From: UMGS1071 sp045638545
GTDB lineage: Bacteria; Bacillota; Clostridia; Oscillospirales; Acutalibacteraceae
Assembly: GCA_045638545.1 (NCBI GenBank)
Contig: JAZUBL010000034.1
Location: 1 to 40,141, forward strand
Direction: 5' to 3'
Length of the DNA: 40,141 nucleotides
Of this stretch, positions 40,071 to 40,141 are shown piece by piece. How positions within the stretch are numbered: the stretch's first letter is position 1; each line of letters starts with the position of its first letter. Both the position numbers and the translations under genes were made by a program. The notes under the pieces were generated by a model that was not told where the DNA came from, did no database searches, and saw nothing but the letters and a program-made list of their open reading frames with translations.

Positions 40071-40141
40071 TGGCGGAGAGGATGCGACTCGAACGCACAA
40101 TGCCTTGCGGCACACCACATTTCCAATGTGGCTCCTTACCA
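40071..40141 (-). tRNA. tRNA-Ser(GGA), 3' part, cut by the window edge
   Basis: Read on the minus strand the sequence shows an anticodon arm CCACA-TTGGAAA-TGTGG with anticodon GGA, a long class II variable arm (GTGCCGCAAGGCA), a T arm with GTTCGAGT and an encoded 3' CCA at 40071-40073. The acceptor 5' strand and most of the D arm lie outside the window. Confidence 0.92.

Noticed and set aside
1..40141. CRISPR arrays, insertion sequences, prophage genes, toxin-antitoxin pairs
   Set aside because: No regularly spaced direct repeats, transposase, integrase or phage structural genes were seen. The lone XRE gene pairs with a lipoprotein, not with a toxin.

Overview
The window looks like chromosomal DNA of an anaerobic, Gram-positive gut-type Clostridia (Bacillota, most likely Oscillospirales or a neighbour). 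The grounds are an oxygen-sensitive [FeFe]-hydrogenase operon, ferredoxin-like DUF362 and iron-sulfur flavoproteins, a bifunctional penicillin-binding protein with a Ser/Thr/Glu/Pro tail, aspartokinase with a Bacillus-type internal start, strong GGAGG ribosome sites and roughly balanced base composition. The species cannot be named from this sequence alone. No phage, insertion sequence, CRISPR array or rRNA was seen.

Layout. 1-4.1 kb: end of an oligopeptide-type ABC importer (binding protein, two ATPases) and a LysR regulator. 4.1-7.7 kb, minus strand: trimeric NADH-linked [FeFe]-hydrogenase hydC-hydB-hydA. 7.8-9.6 kb: an unrecognised small Cys-cluster protein and a DUF362 ferredoxin-like protein. 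9.6-15.3 kb: a TetR regulator translationally coupled to an iron-sulfur-flavoprotein-like reductase, divergent from an ABC ATPase and a giant coiled-coil FtsX permease. 15.3-18.4 kb: a BofC-like membrane-anchored protein and a class A PBP. 18.5-22.5 kb: ACT protein, homoserine dehydrogenase, homoserine kinase and aspartokinase, i.e. a threonine/aspartate-family operon. 22.6-23.1 kb: 3-methyladenine DNA glycosylase.

23.2-38.8 kb is the most unusual part: a dense acyl-thioester cluster with two AMP-forming acyl-CoA ligases, two closely related acyl-CoA dehydrogenases, three FabF-like ketosynthases, an Old Yellow Enzyme/dienoyl-CoA-reductase-type flavoprotein, a metallo-beta-lactamase-fold hydrolase and two LysR regulators. 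It has no acyl carrier protein, malonyl transferase, ketoreductase or dehydratase. A perfect LysR-type dyad (TTGTATTATACAA) lies in a 29-base block repeated identically in front of the two dehydrogenase operons, about 9.2 kb apart, and a variant lies in front of the third ketosynthase. This makes the cluster look like one regulon. The sequence suggests activation of a carboxylic acid, alpha-beta redox, condensation and perhaps hydrolytic release; the substrate is unknown.

38.9-40.1 kb: a divergent XRE regulator/lipoprotein pair with overlapping dyads in the promoter, then the 3' part of a tRNA-Ser(GGA) on the minus strand at the window edge.
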